DNA from: Nannobrachium achirus
Taxonomy: Eukaryota; Chordata; Actinopteri; Myctophiformes; Myctophidae
Length of the DNA stretch: 64,000 bases
Assembly (NCBI GenBank): GCA_963921795.1
Contig: OY997654.1
Location: 1,319,867-1,383,866 of the forward strand
Reading direction: 5' to 3'
The translations under genes and the position numbers were made by a program. Each line of letters begins with the position of its first letter. Positions within the stretch are counted from its first letter, which is position 1. Below the pieces are notes generated by a model. It saw only the letters and a list, made by a program, of their open reading frames with translations, ran no database searches and was not told the DNA's origin. Positions 63,420 to 64,000 of this stretch are shown in pieces.

Positions 63420-63830
63420 GTTGTTTAGTTTTAGTCAACTGAAGAGTATTAGTTTTAATCAAATTTTAGTCGACTAAATATCATAAGATTTCAGGCGACT
63501 AAATCTACAGTTGATTTAGTCAACTGAAAATGCATTTTGGCAGGCCTTGATGGCATCGTAATGACTGATTTTACACTTGGCTGCGACGCGTTGTGAGCTT
63601 GTAGATCGGCTATTTTCAGCACGCAACACCTGAGAGCAACCAAACATAAAATGACCCTAACGTTTTAGTCTAGTTTTTATTTTGTTGACGAAATTGTCAG
63701 TAGGTATATTTTGTCTTAGTTTAAGTCATCATAGTTTAGTTTCTATTTCGTTCTGTCAGTGAACAAAAAAAAGAAAATCGTTGTAGTTTTAGTCAACGGA
63801 ATCAACACTGGCCCTATTATGATCCAGGTC
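63420..63830. mobile_element. TTTAGTC-rich MITE with half a recurring hairpin
   Basis: Multiple TTTTAGTCAACTGAA and TAGTCGACTAAAT motifs at the left and GTTTTAGTCAACGG at the right suggest inverted termini, although the exact ends are uncertain. GCGACGCGTTGTGAGCTTG, then TAGATCGGCTATTTTC (63587-63618), is one arm of the dispersed hairpin. Confidence 0.5.
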
Positions 63831-63840
63831 TTATGCCTTA

Positions 63841-64000
63841 TGCCTTAACTTCTTTGCCTTTTTTTTACTATTTTGTTTTAGTTTTTTAAATATTTCAAAT
63901 AGCTGATCTGTAAGTTCACAACGTGCAGATGTAGATCAGCATTTGAAGTATTTAAAAATGTTTTCCAAAATAGTGAAAAAAAGGTAAAGAAGTTAAGGCA
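63841..64000. mobile_element. Foldback MITE whose centre is the recurring hairpin
   Basis: It starts TGCCTTAACTTCTTTGCC and ends GGTAAAGAAGTTAAGGCA at the last base of the window, so the whole 160 bp is an inverted repeat. The centre (about 63898-63945) reads CAAATAGCTGATCTGTAAG, a diverged version of the dispersed hairpin. The right flank lies outside the window, so no TSD can be tested. Confidence 0.75.

Overview
This window looks like transposon-dense, gene-poor nuclear DNA of a ray-finned (teleost) fish. The evidence is the long CA/GT and GATA-type microsatellites, many short hAT-type and TTAA-flanked MITEs, Helitrons, 3' fragments of L2-like and L1/Tx1-like LINEs, tRNA-derived SINE-like pieces, and a C2H2 zinc-finger exon of the kind expanded in fish. 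I cannot name the species. No intact protein-coding gene is visible. The only coding-like items are a broken C2H2 zinc-finger exon (about 56.8-57.7 kb, minus strand), a possible upstream zinc-finger-gene exon (58.2 kb, plus), and a possible CpG-rich promoter with one or two small exons (45.0-46.2 kb).

Layout. 0-22.8 kb: a chain of MITEs, many with an 8-bp target-site duplication (TSD) I could read directly. They include five copies of a TAGGGGTGTAACGATA family, two of a TAGTGTTGAGACGAT family, and several TTAA-bounded elements with two hairpins each. One 5' terminal repeat is amplified into 20 copies of 29 bp (3796-4375), and one MITE (18584-21645) carries two head-to-tail Helitrons plus a foldback element. 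22.8-30.8 kb: more MITEs, some nested in others, telomere-like repeats, and two elements with Helentron-like ends. 30.8-37.8 kb: a roughly 7-kb imperfect palindrome whose centre is a 66-bp minisatellite with higher-order structure. 38-49.5 kb: sparser DNA with LINE and tRNA-like fragments, a third Helentron-like element and the CpG-rich promoter candidate. 49.6-52.5 kb: a fourth Helentron-like element containing a Helitron; the third element (43.4 kb) keeps the matching empty site. 54.5-61.0 kb: a second long inverted repeat with the zinc-finger pseudogene in its central part. 61-64 kb: A-rich simple sequence, further MITEs and a palindrome ending exactly at the window edge.

The most unusual thread is one small hairpin (arm core roughly AGCAGATCTACAAGC, followed by TCACAGCGC or ACACAACGC) that recurs about 38 times. 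It lies inside at least seven MITE families whose termini are unrelated. Its arm tips differ between families yet remain largely self-complementary, which suggests a shared internal module rather than one MITE family. A second thread is that the Helitrons and Helentron-like elements carry dozens of perfect CCATATATGG sites, the consensus CArG box bound by SRF.

All family assignments rest on reading termini, TSDs and motifs by eye. No database comparison was possible.
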